From NCBI RefSeq assembly GCF_003031265.1, contig NZ_CP019966.1, forward strand, positions 868,001-932,000: a stretch of 64,000 bases of DNA, read 5' to 3'. Numbering within the stretch: the first letter of the stretch is position 1; each line of letters begins with the position of its first letter. The notes under the pieces were generated by a model, which saw only the letters and a list, made by a program, of their open reading frames with translations, made no database searches and was not told where the DNA came from. Source of the stretch: Rhodopseudomonas palustris (GTDB lineage Bacteria; Pseudomonadota; Alphaproteobacteria; Rhizobiales; Xanthobacteraceae). Below, in pieces: positions 9,235-17,999 of this stretch. The position numbers and the translations under genes were made by a program.

Positions 9235-10209
9235 ATGAGTTACTTCAAGACCGCTCTCTTGCTGGCCGGCCTGACCGCGCTGTTCATGGGGGTCGGCTAT
9301 CTGATCGGCGGCGCCAATGGCGCGCTGATCGCGCTGCTCGTTGCCGCGGCGATGAACATCTTCACCTACTGGAATTCCGACCGGATGGTGCTGTCGATGT
9401 ACGGCGCTCAGGAGGTGGACGAGCGCTCGGCGCCGGATCTCTACCGGATGGTGGCGGAACTGGCCGGCCGCGCCTCACTGCCGATGCCGCGGGTGTTCAT
9501 CATGGACAACCCGCAGCCGAACGCGTTCGCCACCGGCCGCAATCCGGAGAACGCCGCCGTCGCCGTCACCACTGGCCTAATGAACCAGCTCAGCCGCGAA
9601 GAACTCGCCGGCGTGGTGGCGCACGAGCTGGCGCACATCAAGAACCACGACACGCTGCTGATGACCATCACGGCGACGATCGCCGGTGCGATCTCGATGG
9701 TGGCGCAGTTCGGCATGTTCTTCGGCGGCAACCGCGAGAACAACAACGGCCCCGGCCTGATCGGCTCGTTGGCGTTGATGATCCTCGCGCCGCTCGGCGC
9801 CATGCTGGTGCAGATGGCGATCAGCCGAACCCGCGAATACGCCGCCGACGAGATGGGCGCGCGGATCTGCGGCCAGCCGATGTGGCTTGCCTCGGCGCTC
9901 GGCCGGATCGAAGCCGCGGCCCACCAGGTGCCGAACTACGATGCCGAACGCTCGCCGGCGACCGCGCATATGTTCATCATCAACCCGCTGTCGGGACAGG
10001 GCATGGACAATCTGTTCGCCACTCACCCGTCGACCGACAACCGGATTGCGGCGCTGCAGCGGCTCGCCGTCGAGATCGGCGGCAGTCCGTCTCGCGCAGC
10101 ATCGGCGTTCTCGCGCAGCGCCGGCGCAGCCCCCTGGGGCGGCACCCCGCGCGGCAGCGGCCGCAGCCCGTGGAGCGGCCAGCCGCGTGGCCGAGGTCCG
10201 TGGGGTTAG
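9235..10209 (+). CDS. htpX: Heat-shock membrane metalloprotease HtpX
   Basis: An M48-family zinc protease of 324 aa that degrades misfolded inner-membrane proteins. Two N-terminal transmembrane helices (about 5-43) are followed by the zinc motif HELAH (His130, Glu131, His134) and the third ligand Glu201 in [10 protein letters not shown]. Further hydrophobic stretches at 140-165 and 176-196 flank the active site, with the catalytic face cytosolic. A strong Shine-Dalgarno AGGAGG precedes the ATG. The last 40 residues are Gly/Ser/Arg/Trp-rich (to PRGRGPWG), a low-complexity tail I cannot assign. It is divergent from the cyclase, with a shared promoter gap of about 140 bases, and is followed by a clear terminator. 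Confidence 0.95.
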   Translation: MSYFKTALLLAGLTALFMGVGYLIGGANGALIALLVAAAMNIFTYWNSDRMVLSMYGAQEVDERSAPDLYRMVAELAGRASLPMPRVFIMDNPQPNAFATGRNPENAAVAVTTGLMNQLSREELAGVVAHELAHIKNHDTLLMTITATIAGAISMVAQFGMFFGGNRENNNGPGLIGSLALMILAPLGAMLVQMAISRTREYAADEMGARICGQPMWLASALGRIEAAAHQVPNYDAERSPATAHMFIINPLSGQGMDNLFATHPSTDNRIAALQRLAVEIGGSPSRAASAFSRSAGAAPWGGTPRGSGRSPWSGQPRGRGPWG

Positions 10210-10235
10210 TCCCTGCCAAGTGTTGGATGCTTCGA

Positions 10236-10261
10236 AGGCCCCGGTTCGCCGGGGCCTTTTT
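10236..10261 (+). terminator. Rho-independent terminator after htpX
   Basis: The hairpin GGCCCCGG-TTCG-CCGGGGCC is followed directly by TTTTT, 27 bases after the htpX stop. Perfect stem, UUCG-type loop and U-tract make this a canonical intrinsic terminator. Confidence 0.92.
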
Positions 10262-10272
10262 GCTGGCTCTGC

Positions 10273-10358
10273 CGTCATTGCGAGGAGCGCAGCGACGAAG
10301 CAATCCATAAACTCCGTACGCAGGACTCCTGGATTGCTTCGCTGCGCTCGCAATGACG
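10273..10358. repeat. Palindromic intergenic repeat, family A (copy 2)
   Basis: Same element as at 6187-6268: CGTCATTGCGAGGAGCGCAG at the left, CTGCGCTCGCAATGACG at the right, and a spacer differing between copies. Compensating changes in the two arms (GAAG/CTTC against GCAG/CTGC) preserve pairing, which suggests the hairpin itself matters. It lies between htpX and the MFS gene. Confidence 0.9.
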
Positions 10359-10465
10359 CGGAGAGATTTTTTGCTGAACGGCAGCTGTTTACCTGGCTGG
10401 TAATCGACCCGATGATGCCGGGCTGCGATCGTGGGACAGCTCAAGCCTTGCCGGGATCCGTCGCC

Positions 10466-11878
10466 ATGCACCAGACCGTTGCCGCAACCGATAACTCGCG
10501 CCGCTGGCAGGTGCTGGCGATCGTGGTCGCCGCGCAGTTCATGTTCGGCGTCGATGCCTTTATCGTCAACGTCGCGCTGCCGACGATCTCGACCGAACTC
10601 GGCGCCTCGTCGTCGCAGCTCGAGGCGGTGATCGCGATCTACCTGATCGGCTATGCGACGCTGATCGTCACCGGCGGCCGGCTCGGCGATATCTTCGGCA
10701 CCAAGACCGTGTTCCTGCTCGGCGTCGCTGGCTTCACGTTCACTTCGCTGTGGTGCGGGCTGGCGCGCTCCGGTCCCGAACTGATCCTGGCGCGGCTGGC
10801 GCAGGGCACCACGGCGGCGTTCATGGTGCCGCAGGTGCTGGCGACGCTACACGTGCTGTTTCCGGATGCCGCGCGCGCCAAGGCGTTTGCGATCTACGGC
10901 ACCGTGCTGGGGCTTGCCGGCGCCACCGGCTTTGCGCTCGGTGGCCTGTTGGTGACGCTCGATCTCGGTGGCTTCGGCTGGCGTTCGATCTTCTACGTCA
11001 ATGGTCCGGTTGGGCTGATCATCATCGCGGCCGCCGCCAGGGTGATGCCGCAGACGCCGCGGCGGCCGGGCACGCGGCTCGATCTCGGCGGCGCCGTGAT
11101 CCTGTTCGCCGGCCTTGTCTGCGTGATCGGCCCGTTGCTGTTCGGCCGCGACGTCGGCTGGGCAGGCTGGGTCTGGGCCGTGATGGCCGGCGGTGGCGCG
11201 ATGCTGGCGCTGTTCCTGCGCTACGAGCGCCGCGTCGCTGCGCATGGTGGCATGCCAGTGGTCGATCTGACTCTGCTCGGCGACCGTGCCTTCGTCCGCG
11301 GCCTCGGCGCGGTGTTCTGCTTCTTCTTCGCTAACCAGTCGTTCTATCTGGTGATGACGCTATACATGCAGCTTGAGCTGAACGTGCCGCCGCTGCAGGC
11401 TGGCTTGGTGTTCCTGCCGCTGGCGTTGGCCTTCGTGATCGCGTCGCGGCATTCCGGCGCGCGGGCCCGGCGCCGCGGCACGCTGGTGCTGATCGAAGGC
11501 TGCCTGCTGCAGGTCGCGGGCCTTGGCCTGATCGCCGCCACGGTGACGGTGATCGCGGCGCCGACGCCGTTTGTGTTGGCGCTTGCGTTGTTGGTCGCCG
11601 GCTATGGCCAGGGCCTGGTGATGGCGCCGCTGTCGGGCGTGGTGCTGTCGAGCGTGCAGGCGACCAGCGCCGGCTCCGGCTCGGGCCTCTACGGCACCAC
11701 GACGCAGATCGCCAGTGCAGCGGGCGTCGCGTCGCTCGGCTCGGTGTACTTCACTCTGGCGCAAAACGGCTCTGGCCGCCTTGCCCTGCTCGGCGCGTTG
11801 GCGCTGCTCGGGCTCGCGATTGCCGGCTGCATCGGGCTGCTGCGCTGGATGCGCCGCGCCGTGGCGGTGGCGGCTTAA
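10466..11878 (+). CDS. MFS transporter, DHA2/EmrB-QacA-like drug exporter
   Basis: A 470-aa inner-membrane proton-driven exporter. Helix 1 is followed by the antiporter-type VDAFIVNVALPTIS, and motif A appears as GGRLGDIFGTKTVFLLG after helix 2. The many hydrophobic segments fit about 14 helices, as in the DHA2 family, and the gene is near the usual length. The substrate is unknown. Start: the ATG at 10466 (MHQTVAATDNSRRW) is preferred. An in-frame ATG at 10412 would add 18 poorly conserved-looking residues. Neither has a strong ribosome site. The stop overlaps the stop of the convergent aminotransferase by three bases. Confidence 0.88.
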   Translation: MHQTVAATDNSRRWQVLAIVVAAQFMFGVDAFIVNVALPTISTELGASSSQLEAVIAIYLIGYATLIVTGGRLGDIFGTKTVFLLGVAGFTFTSLWCGLARSGPELILARLAQGTTAAFMVPQVLATLHVLFPDAARAKAFAIYGTVLGLAGATGFALGGLLVTLDLGGFGWRSIFYVNGPVGLIIIAAAARVMPQTPRRPGTRLDLGGAVILFAGLVCVIGPLLFGRDVGWAGWVWAVMAGGGAMLALFLRYERRVAAHGGMPVVDLTLLGDRAFVRGLGAVFCFFFANQSFYLVMTLYMQLELNVPPLQAGLVFLPLALAFVIASRHSGARARRRGTLVLIEGCLLQVAGLGLIAATVTVIAAPTPFVLALALLVAGYGQGLVMAPLSGVVLSSVQATSAGSGSGLYGTTTQIASAAGVASLGSVYFTLAQNGSGRLALLGALALLGLAIAGCIGLLRWMRRAVAVAA

Positions 11879-13062
11879 GCCGGCACGTTCTCGGCGAGGC
11901 AAGCTACTGCGGCATCGACGCCGCCGCGGCTGTGCGGGATGCCGAGCGCGGTCAGTGCCATCTCGATCACGCCAAGCGTGCCGAGCACCATCGGGGCGTT
12001 GACGTGCCCCATGTGGGCGATGCGGAACGCCTTGTTCTGCAATTCGCCGATGCCGACGCCGAGCACCACGCCGCATTTGTCCTTGCAGTAGTGATGCAGT
12101 GCCGCGATGTCGTGACCCTCGGCGGCCCGTACGGTAGTGACCGTGTCGGCGCGTTCGTCCGGGTGCTCGATGTTGAAGCCGAGCACGTTGCCTTCGGACC
12201 AGACGTCCACGGCCCGGCGCACCGCGCCGGCGAGCAGATGGTGACGCCGGAAGGTGTTATCGAGCCCTTCGGCAAACAGGATGTCGAGCGCCTTGCGCAG
12301 CGCGAACAACAGATGCACCGGGGCCGTGCCAGCGTATTTTTGGTAGTGCTCGGGCCCGTCGCGCTCGGTCCAGTCCCAATATGGCGTGCGCAGGCCGGCG
12401 CGCTGGTGCGCGGCGCGGGCGCGGTCACCAACCGCGACGAACGACAGGCCGGGCGGCGACATCAGCCCCTTCTGCGACGCCGACATCGTGACGTCGATGC
12501 CCCAGGCATCCATCTCGAACGGCATGCAGCCGAGCGACGCCACCGCATCGACCATGAACAGCGCAGGGTGGCCGGCGGCTTTGATGGCGCGGCCGATTGC
12601 TTCGAGATCGTTACGGGCGCTGGAGGCGGTGTCGACCTGCACCACCACGATGGCTTTGATCGCATGTTCGGTGTCGCGGCGCAGCCGCGCTTCAACCTCG
12701 TCGGCGCGGACCGCACGGCGCCAGTCGCCTCGCAGCACCTCGACGTCGCAGCCCATCGCGCGGGCCGCGTTGCCCCAGCCGACCGCGAACCGTCCGCTTT
12801 CCAGCACCAGCACCTTGTCGCCGCGCGACAGCACGTTGCTGATCACCGCCTCCCAGGCGCCGTGGCCGTTGGCGATGTAGATGTAGGACTTGCCCTTGGT
12901 GGCAAACAGCCGGCTGAGATCAGCGAGAAGCCCCTCGCTCAGCGCCACCATCTCCTTCGAGTAGATGTCGAGCGCCGGGCGATGCATCGCCTGCAGCACT
13001 TCGTCGGGCATGGTGGTAGGTCCGGGAAACGCCAAAAATTCCCGTCCGGCGCTGACGGCCAT
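11875..13062 (-). CDS. Class V aminotransferase, serine/alanine-glyoxylate type
   Basis: A 395-aa PLP enzyme of the SgaA/AGXT family that transfers an amino group to glyoxylate. Residues FPGPTTMPDEVLQAM open the fold. Pyridoxal phosphate binds at Lys198 in SASQKGLMSPPG, and MVDAVASLG supplies the cofactor Asp. The family includes serine-glyoxylate aminotransferase of the serine cycle and the aspartate-glyoxylate enzyme BhcA of the beta-hydroxyaspartate cycle. No partner genes of either pathway are adjacent, so the donor is open. Start: ATG at 13060-13062 with AGGGA upstream; the longer frame to 13122 adds an Arg/Ser-rich stretch. It runs convergent to the MFS gene. Confidence 0.9.
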   Translation of the reverse strand: MAVSAGREFLAFPGPTTMPDEVLQAMHRPALDIYSKEMVALSEGLLADLSRLFATKGKSYIYIANGHGAWEAVISNVLSRGDKVLVLESGRFAVGWGNAARAMGCDVEVLRGDWRRAVRADEVEARLRRDTEHAIKAIVVVQVDTASSARNDLEAIGRAIKAAGHPALFMVDAVASLGCMPFEMDAWGIDVTMSASQKGLMSPPGLSFVAVGDRARAAHQRAGLRTPYWDWTERDGPEHYQKYAGTAPVHLLFALRKALDILFAEGLDNTFRRHHLLAGAVRRAVDVWSEGNVLGFNIEHPDERADTVTTVRAAEGHDIAALHHYCKDKCGVVLGVGIGELQNKAFRIAHMGHVNAPMVLGTLGVIEMALTALGIPHSRGGVDAAVACLAENVPA

Positions 13063-13118
13063 GATGCTTGTCCCTGTGGTGAGAGATGCCGCGACCATGC
13101 CGGCTCGCCGCATCGATT

Positions 13119-13973
13119 TCAAGGCGCGCTCGCGCCGGGCTCGATTGCGTTGGTGACGGTGCGGAAGATCTGATCTTTGATCTCGGTCGCGAGCGGGCTC
13201 GGCAGAATCTCGGCCGGGCTGCTGCGCTTCTTGCAGCCTTCGGTCAGCCGAAGGATCCAGACCTCTCCGTCGGTGTAATACAAATCGCCTTCGCCGTTGC
13301 GGCCGGCGATGGTCGGACCGACGCCGGTGATCTGATATTTCGCATCGACCATCGCGGCGGCTTCGAGATCGGCGGCGAATTGGTCACGCTCGGCATCGAT
13401 ATCGGGTGCGATGTGATGCGTCACCGCGCCGGTGTAATGGCTGACGCCGACGCCGCGGTCGAAGGTGGCGCTGCCGAGCCAGACCGGGCGGCCTTCCTGG
13501 CCGCTGTCGAGCACCTTCCACAGGCGCACATGATTGCGTCGGTCGGCGCTGCGCCCGTCGGGCTTTTCGAATGCCAGATCCTCGCGGCGGTCGAGGTAGT
13601 ACAGGCTCGACACCGGCGCGTCCGGATAGGGACGGTCGAGCAGCACGCTGCCGGCGATCGCGATCGACGAGCGCAGCGTGATCGGATCGGCCGGGTGCCA
13701 GTTCGCCGCGAGGATCGCGCAGACGACCTCGTGCTGATCGCCGATCAGCCCGACATTGATCGGGTCGCCGGGAATGCCCTGCGCGGTGCGGGTCACCATC
13801 GGCATGTCGGCGAGTTTGCTCTGGTGTTCGTAGTGGGTCCAGAACATCGGTAGCGCCAGATAGGCGAGGATCGCGTAGCAACCGATCAGCACCACCGAAA
13901 GCTGCCATGCTTGCCGTAGCCGGCGTTTGCGCGGCCGCTGCGGCCGCGAAGGATCATGTGCTGTGTGGTTCAA
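13119..13973 (-). CDS. LssY C-terminal-domain membrane protein
   Basis: A 284-aa protein with a basic N-terminus, one transmembrane helix at about 25-46 (VVLIGCYAILAYLALPMFW) and a large C-terminal domain. That domain carries the LssY_C pattern: NWHPADPITLRSS, RPYPDAPVSSLYYLDRREDLAFEKPDG, RRNHVRLWKV and WLGSATFDRG. In other proteins this domain follows a PAP2 phosphatase or DedA membrane part; here it is alone. The biochemical role is unknown to me. The only start that fits is TTG at 13971-13973 (LNHTAHDPSR), with a G-rich ribosome-like site upstream. It lies 57 bases upstream of the aminotransferase and may be co-transcribed with it. Confidence 0.8.
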   Translation of the reverse strand: MNHTAHDPSRPQRPRKRRLRQAWQLSVVLIGCYAILAYLALPMFWTHYEHQSKLADMPMVTRTAQGIPGDPINVGLIGDQHEVVCAILAANWHPADPITLRSSIAIAGSVLLDRPYPDAPVSSLYYLDRREDLAFEKPDGRSADRRNHVRLWKVLDSGQEGRPVWLGSATFDRGVGVSHYTGAVTHHIAPDIDAERDQFAADLEAAAMVDAKYQITGVGPTIAGRNGEGDLYYTDGEVWILRLTEGCKKRSSPAEILPSPLATEIKDQIFRTVTNAIEPGASAP

Positions 13974-14006
13974 GGTCTGCCCCCGCAGCCCGGTCTGTTG
14001 CGGCGG

Positions 14007-14738
14007 CTAGCGCCGCGTCTCGCGGCAGCCTGCGGCCTCGGCTTCTTCCACCGAGCAGAACCAGCGGGTGCCCTTGCTGATCTTCATCCGGATCTGGGCG
14101 TACCAGCGGCTGGTCGGCTTGTGGTAGATGCACTCGCCGGACTTGTTGACGTTGCCCTTGATGGTGCATTCGGGTGACGGCGCGACCGGACCGGACGCTG
14201 AGGCGAGCAGGATTCGCCGGGCGTCCTTCGGCGGCTTGGTGGCGCCGAGGATCGGCGTCTTGTTGCTGCGAACGCGCCAGTCCCACGGCGCGATGAACGA
14301 GCCTTGCCACAGCCCGAGCTTGGCTTCGCGGGCGGCTTTTTCTTCGGCCTCGTAGGCGTGGGAGTACTGCACGTAAGCCAGCGCCCAGCCGTTCTTCACC
14401 ATCCATTGCCCAAGATCTTCGCCGTCGACCTCGCATTTCGCGATCGAGCGGCCGCCTTTGTCGACGCGCAGGACGTGACAGGTCCAGCTCTTGCCGGCGG
14501 TATGCTGAGCCAGCGCGTCACGCGCGGCGATGCCGCAGGTCCAGCGGTCGCCCTTCGGGTTGAGACAGAGCTGATCCACCGCCGGTGCGTCGATGCCAGC
14601 GAGACGGATGCGGGTCTTCCCAATCAGCGCATGGTCGCCGTCACGGATCTTTGGCACGCCGCTGACGTCGGCCGCCTGGGCCGTTACCGGCAGCAGCAGG
14701 AGCAAAAGCGGCAACAGCCATGTGTTCAGCTTGAGCAT
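14007..14738 (-). CDS. Exported thermonuclease-like protein with sunset-like tail
   Basis: A 243-aa secreted protein. The signal peptide (residues 1-22) ends at AQA-AD. The core resembles staphylococcal nuclease: IRLAGIDAP holds Arg45 and Asp50, and GGRSIAKC holds Arg97, matching the two catalytic Arg residues and one Ca ligand of the family. The catalytic Glu that normally follows the proline (PE) is Ala53 here (DAPAVDQ), so nuclease activity may be lost. Residues about 190-240 (IKGNVNKSGECIYHKP, RWFCSVEEAEAAGC) match the sunset-type module. Six or more cysteines suggest disulfides in the periplasm. Start: ATG at 14736-14738 with GGAAGG upstream. Confidence 0.85.
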   Translation of the reverse strand: MLKLNTWLLPLLLLLLPVTAQAADVSGVPKIRDGDHALIGKTRIRLAGIDAPAVDQLCLNPKGDRWTCGIAARDALAQHTAGKSWTCHVLRVDKGGRSIAKCEVDGEDLGQWMVKNGWALAYVQYSHAYEAEEKAAREAKLGLWQGSFIAPWDWRVRSNKTPILGATKPPKDARRILLASASGPVAPSPECTIKGNVNKSGECIYHKPTSRWYAQIRMKISKGTRWFCSVEEAEAAGCRETRR

Positions 14739-14851
14739 GCGTCGACCTTCCCGGCAGGCACCTGTCCGGCAAACAGGTTCGCCGATTGTGCTGAATCTTG
14801 GGCGGCCCGGCCAGAGCCTCGGCAGCACCTCGCTTCAACTTCGCGCGAAGA

Positions 14852-16591
14852 TCATGCGTGGTGGGCCTGCTGCAGCAGCGCCTTGCGAGCGAGAGCCAGC
14901 CCCATCAGCACGAATGCCGAGGTCACCTCGGGGCCGCCGACCAGAATCCGGGTCGGCGTCTTCATCTTGTTCCACTCATAGGCCTTGAACGGCGCGCGGC
15001 CGCCGCCTTCGCCGAGGTGGTTCAGGATGCAATGCAGCGCCGGTGCGAAGTGCTGACTATCGCCGCCAAGATGACCGAGCGCGATCAACGCCAGTGCGGC
15101 GTCGAAAACGTTCATCTCCTTGGCGATCAGCTCGTCCTGCACGTAAGCCAGCACGCGCAGCCGGATCGCCTCGAACACGCCGTCAGGATCAATCGCACGC
15201 TTGGCGGCTTCGTCGAGCGCCCGGAACGCGACGTAGCAGCGGCCGAAATACGCGCTGTACAGTTCTGGCAGGTAATACACGTGCGATTTCGGATCGGCGA
15301 ACGCGCCGCTGGCCACCAGCCGGCGCTGGAAATCGACGATACGGCGCACCGTGTCCAGCCGGGCAGGCGTCTCGACAATCCGCCACCGCGCACAATTGCG
15401 GAAGCTGACTTCGAGCACGTCGAGATTGAGCGTCGGATCGAGGTCGTTGCCGAACGGGCGCTCGCCGGCTAGGCTGTCGATCCAGGTGACGATGCCGCCG
15501 TCGTAGTCGATGGTGTCGTTGAGGGGCACCGTGACCATCGGGGCGCTGGCGCCGGTGCGGACCTGATAGGCACGATAAAGATCGATCAGCGGCTGATCGA
15601 TGATTGGATCCGACGAGTTCGCCTGGGTGGCGGCGGAGATCGCACAGGCGGTGGTGTCGCAATCCGGCACGTACACGCCGAAGCCGAGGTTCTGTTTGAC
15701 CTTGGCGAAGAACCGCGAAAATCGCGGATGCGGCGGCGGCGCCAGCGCGGTGATCGCGTCGAACGGTTCGCCCTCGGCCGTGCGGACTCGTTCGCGGCTG
15801 GTCTTGAGGCAGAATTCCGTCATGTCGGCGATCATCCGCCGCGCCGCGCGGGTGTCGTCGGGCGTCCCGAGGCCGGAATCGATGAAGCCGAGCAGTGCCT
15901 CGATGTAGAACGCATCGTAATAGGCCGAGCGATGCCGGATCTGCACCGGCGACCACATCGGCTCGGCGATCCCGCGCCAGCGCGGATTGATCACGCCTTC
16001 TGCCGGCGATCGGGCGATGAACACCCGCGCCAGATTGAACAGCAGCGTCGAATTCTTGTAGCTGCGCGAATTCAGCCCGGTCAGCGCTGCGAGGAACGCA
16101 CGGCCGTCGAGATCTGGGTCGCCGATCAGGTTGAACGACGCATAGGCCGGCAGGAAGCAGTTGCGACTCCACGATTGCAGCAAATGATCACCGCAGGCGC
16201 GGATCGCGCTGTCGATGTCGGCGAGCCGCGGCGTTTGCGCCGGCGCCACCCAGCTCGGCGGACGCGGGTGCTCCAGCCGGACGGTGTCGATCAACTCGGC
16301 GATCGGCGCGCCGATCGCAGCCCAATCCGGCTCGGCATCGTCGCGGGCGCTGATCAGGGCGTCGCGAACGGCGCGAAACCGCACCGGGTCGTGCAGCTCG
16401 GGCAGACCGGCCTTGCGCAGCAGCGGCCGCAGCGCCGGGTTGGCGAGTGCGGTCTTGTAGAATTTGGAGATGTGCGGATCGCCGTGCTTGTGACCGAGGA
16501 ACACCGGATCGCACAGGTCGTACAGCGTCGGCGCTTGTTTCCGGGCGGTCAGCGCGCGGTACGCCGCGCCGGCCATCTTCAGCACATCCAT
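14852..16591 (-). CDS. Uncharacterised helical protein with prenyltransferase/terpene-cyclase-like motif
   Basis: A 579-aa soluble protein that I cannot assign to a named family. It is almost entirely helical, with regularly spaced helix pairs like an alpha/alpha toroid. Two short motifs recall the terpene cyclase/protein prenyltransferase superfamily: YVPDCDTTACAIS (307-319), compared with the DxDDTA acid motif of class II cyclases, and FGNDLDPTLNLDVLEVS (380-396). Residues about 150-190 and 210-265 contain further helical repeats (SYKNSTLLFNLARVF, AYYDAFYIEALLGFID). No signal peptide or membrane helix is seen. It is a single gene; the thermonuclease-like gene follows downstream after 113 bases. 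Enzymatic function is not established. Confidence 0.8.
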   Translation of the reverse strand: MDVLKMAGAAYRALTARKQAPTLYDLCDPVFLGHKHGDPHISKFYKTALANPALRPLLRKAGLPELHDPVRFRAVRDALISARDDAEPDWAAIGAPIAELIDTVRLEHPRPPSWVAPAQTPRLADIDSAIRACGDHLLQSWSRNCFLPAYASFNLIGDPDLDGRAFLAALTGLNSRSYKNSTLLFNLARVFIARSPAEGVINPRWRGIAEPMWSPVQIRHRSAYYDAFYIEALLGFIDSGLGTPDDTRAARRMIADMTEFCLKTSRERVRTAEGEPFDAITALAPPPHPRFSRFFAKVKQNLGFGVYVPDCDTTACAISAATQANSSDPIIDQPLIDLYRAYQVRTGASAPMVTVPLNDTIDYDGGIVTWIDSLAGERPFGNDLDPTLNLDVLEVSFRNCARWRIVETPARLDTVRRIVDFQRRLVASGAFADPKSHVYYLPELYSAYFGRCYVAFRALDEAAKRAIDPDGVFEAIRLRVLAYVQDELIAKEMNVFDAALALIALGHLGGDSQHFAPALHCILNHLGEGGGRAPFKAYEWNKMKTPTRILVGGPEVTSAFVLMGLALARKALLQQAHHA

Positions 16592-17045
16592 GATCGTCTT
16601 CCGCGCGCTCTGACACGTTCGAGCCGACGAGGAATCGCATGGACGGACCGGGAATACAAACCCGCGGCCGTCGCTCGGCTGGCTCTCGTCGGATGGCGCG
16701 AGGCGTAGGACAGATTGCGGCGCCTGCCCAAGATGATTTTTGTCGCAGCAAGATCAGCCAAGAATTCGCGAGCGCTCACGAGGTTTTTGTCCCCTCTGAA
16801 CGGATCAAATCTCGATCGGACGTCGCTCGGCCAAGATCATCGGAACCGGAACACCAACGCCGTTGGCTGGTTCGACGCTCCGTAGTCCTGCTCGCTTGCC
16901 TGAATGTCCTGAACTGTTTAAGGGATTGTTATTGTGCGGCGCCGCAAATTGAGCGCAATTCATAGGCAAATGACCCGCTCATCCATGAACCTGAACGGCA
17001 GCGACGCGACGAATGCCTGCGCGCGCCGATAAGGACGATTTGACG
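16592..17045. other. Intergenic stretch between divergent genes
   Basis: This 454-base gap must hold the promoters of the leftward 579-aa protein gene and the rightward caspase-like gene. The stretch from about 16880 to 16975 is AT-richer than its surroundings. I see no convincing gene; the best frame, 16639-16965, is Arg/Ser-rich with no recognisable domain. No strong promoter motif was identified. Confidence 0.5.
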
Positions 17046-17909
17046 ATGGCAATCCGGCTGCATCGCTTTTCCCGGCGGACCCTCACGGCTGCTGCTGCCT
17101 TGGTGGGCGTGGTGTCGCTGGCGATCGGCGCGCATGCGGCGCTGTACAAGCGCCCGGTCGATACGGCGCGTGTCGCAGCCCCGACGACCGTCGACGCGAA
17201 GGCGACCTCATCGCGATTGGCCCTGGTCATCGGCAACGCCCATTACCCCGATGCCGCTTCGCCGCTGCTGCAGCCGATCAACGATGCCCGTTTGCTCAGC
17301 GCCTCGCTGCGCCATGAAGGCTACGACGTCGACATGATCGAGGACGCCAGCCGTGACGACATCCTGCGCGCGGTCGCGCGGATCAAGGCCCGCGCCGGTA
17401 AGGACGCGACCGTGATGCTGTTCTTCGGCGGCTACGGCATTCAGTCCGGCCGCGACAACTACATGATTCCGGTCGACGCCAAGATCTGGACCGAAGCCGA
17501 CGTGCGCCGCAGCGGCGTCAGCGTCGAGCAGGTGCTGGCGGAGATCAAGGCCGCCGGCGCTCACACCAATCTGGCGGTGCTCGACGCGTCGCGCCGCAAT
17601 CCCTATGAGCGCCGCTTCCGCGCCTATTCGCACGGGCTGGCGCCAATCGAGACGCCGGCCAATGCGCTGGTACTGTCGTCGGCGACGCCGGGGCAGGTGG
17701 CGGACGACAATGACGCTCCTAACAGTATGGTGGTTGGGGAGTTGATCGGTTCGCTGTCGTCGCCGGCAAGCGCGGAAGCCGCTTTCGCCAAGGCGAGGCA
17801 GGCGGTGATCAAGGCGACCAATGGCGCCCAGGTGCCGTCCATGACCTCGTCGCTGGTCGCGGACGTGCCGCTGGTGCCGGTCGCCGACGCGACGCCCAAC
17901 ACCGGCGGC
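17046..17909 (+). CDS. Exported caspase-fold protein, catalytic dyad replaced (pseudo-orthocaspase)
   Basis: A 288-aa protein with a signal sequence or anchor (residues 8-32, including SRRTLTAAAALVG) and a peptidase C14 p20-like domain. The fold markers are intact: SRLALVIGNAHY (56-67), PINDARLLSASLRHEGYDVD (78-96), NYMIPVDAKI and PANALVLSSATPGQVA. The catalytic residues are not: the His of SGHG is Tyr130 in GGYG, and the Cys of DACR is Ser182 in DASRRNP. A peptidase is therefore unlikely; binding or scaffolding is inferred. Tyr-Ser pseudo-orthocaspases are a described bacterial class. Start: ATG at 17046 with AAGGAC upstream; an in-frame ATG at 17013 is less likely. Confidence 0.88.
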
Positions 17910-17946
17910 TGAGCGTTCAGTCCGATAATCTCTTTTTGAAAACGAA

Positions 17947-17977
17947 AAGGCCTGACGCGGCGTCCGCGTCAGGCCTT
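17947..17977. terminator. Bidirectional terminator between convergent genes
   Basis: A perfect 14-bp stem, AAGGCCTGACGCGG with its complement, around a 3-base loop. It lies between the caspase-like gene and the alpha-carbonic anhydrase. Reading leftward, the stem is followed by TTTTCGTTTTC, so it best serves the carbonic anhydrase transcript, but the symmetric stem can stop both directions. Confidence 0.9.
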
Positions 17978-17999
17978 CGTCGTTGAGAGTGTGTGCCGC

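Noticed and set aside
7905..10310. An 801-codon plus-strand frame across the cyclase and htpX
   Set aside because: It overlaps two strong genes in other frames and is low-complexity, Arg/Gln/His-rich.
16842..16864. EcfG-like promoter (GGAAC ... CGTT)
   Set aside because: Spacing is 14 bases rather than the 16-17 expected for the general stress sigma factor.
16639..16965. Possible 108-aa gene upstream of the caspase-like gene
   Set aside because: Arg/Ser-rich, no ribosome site, no domain; it lies where divergent promoters are expected.
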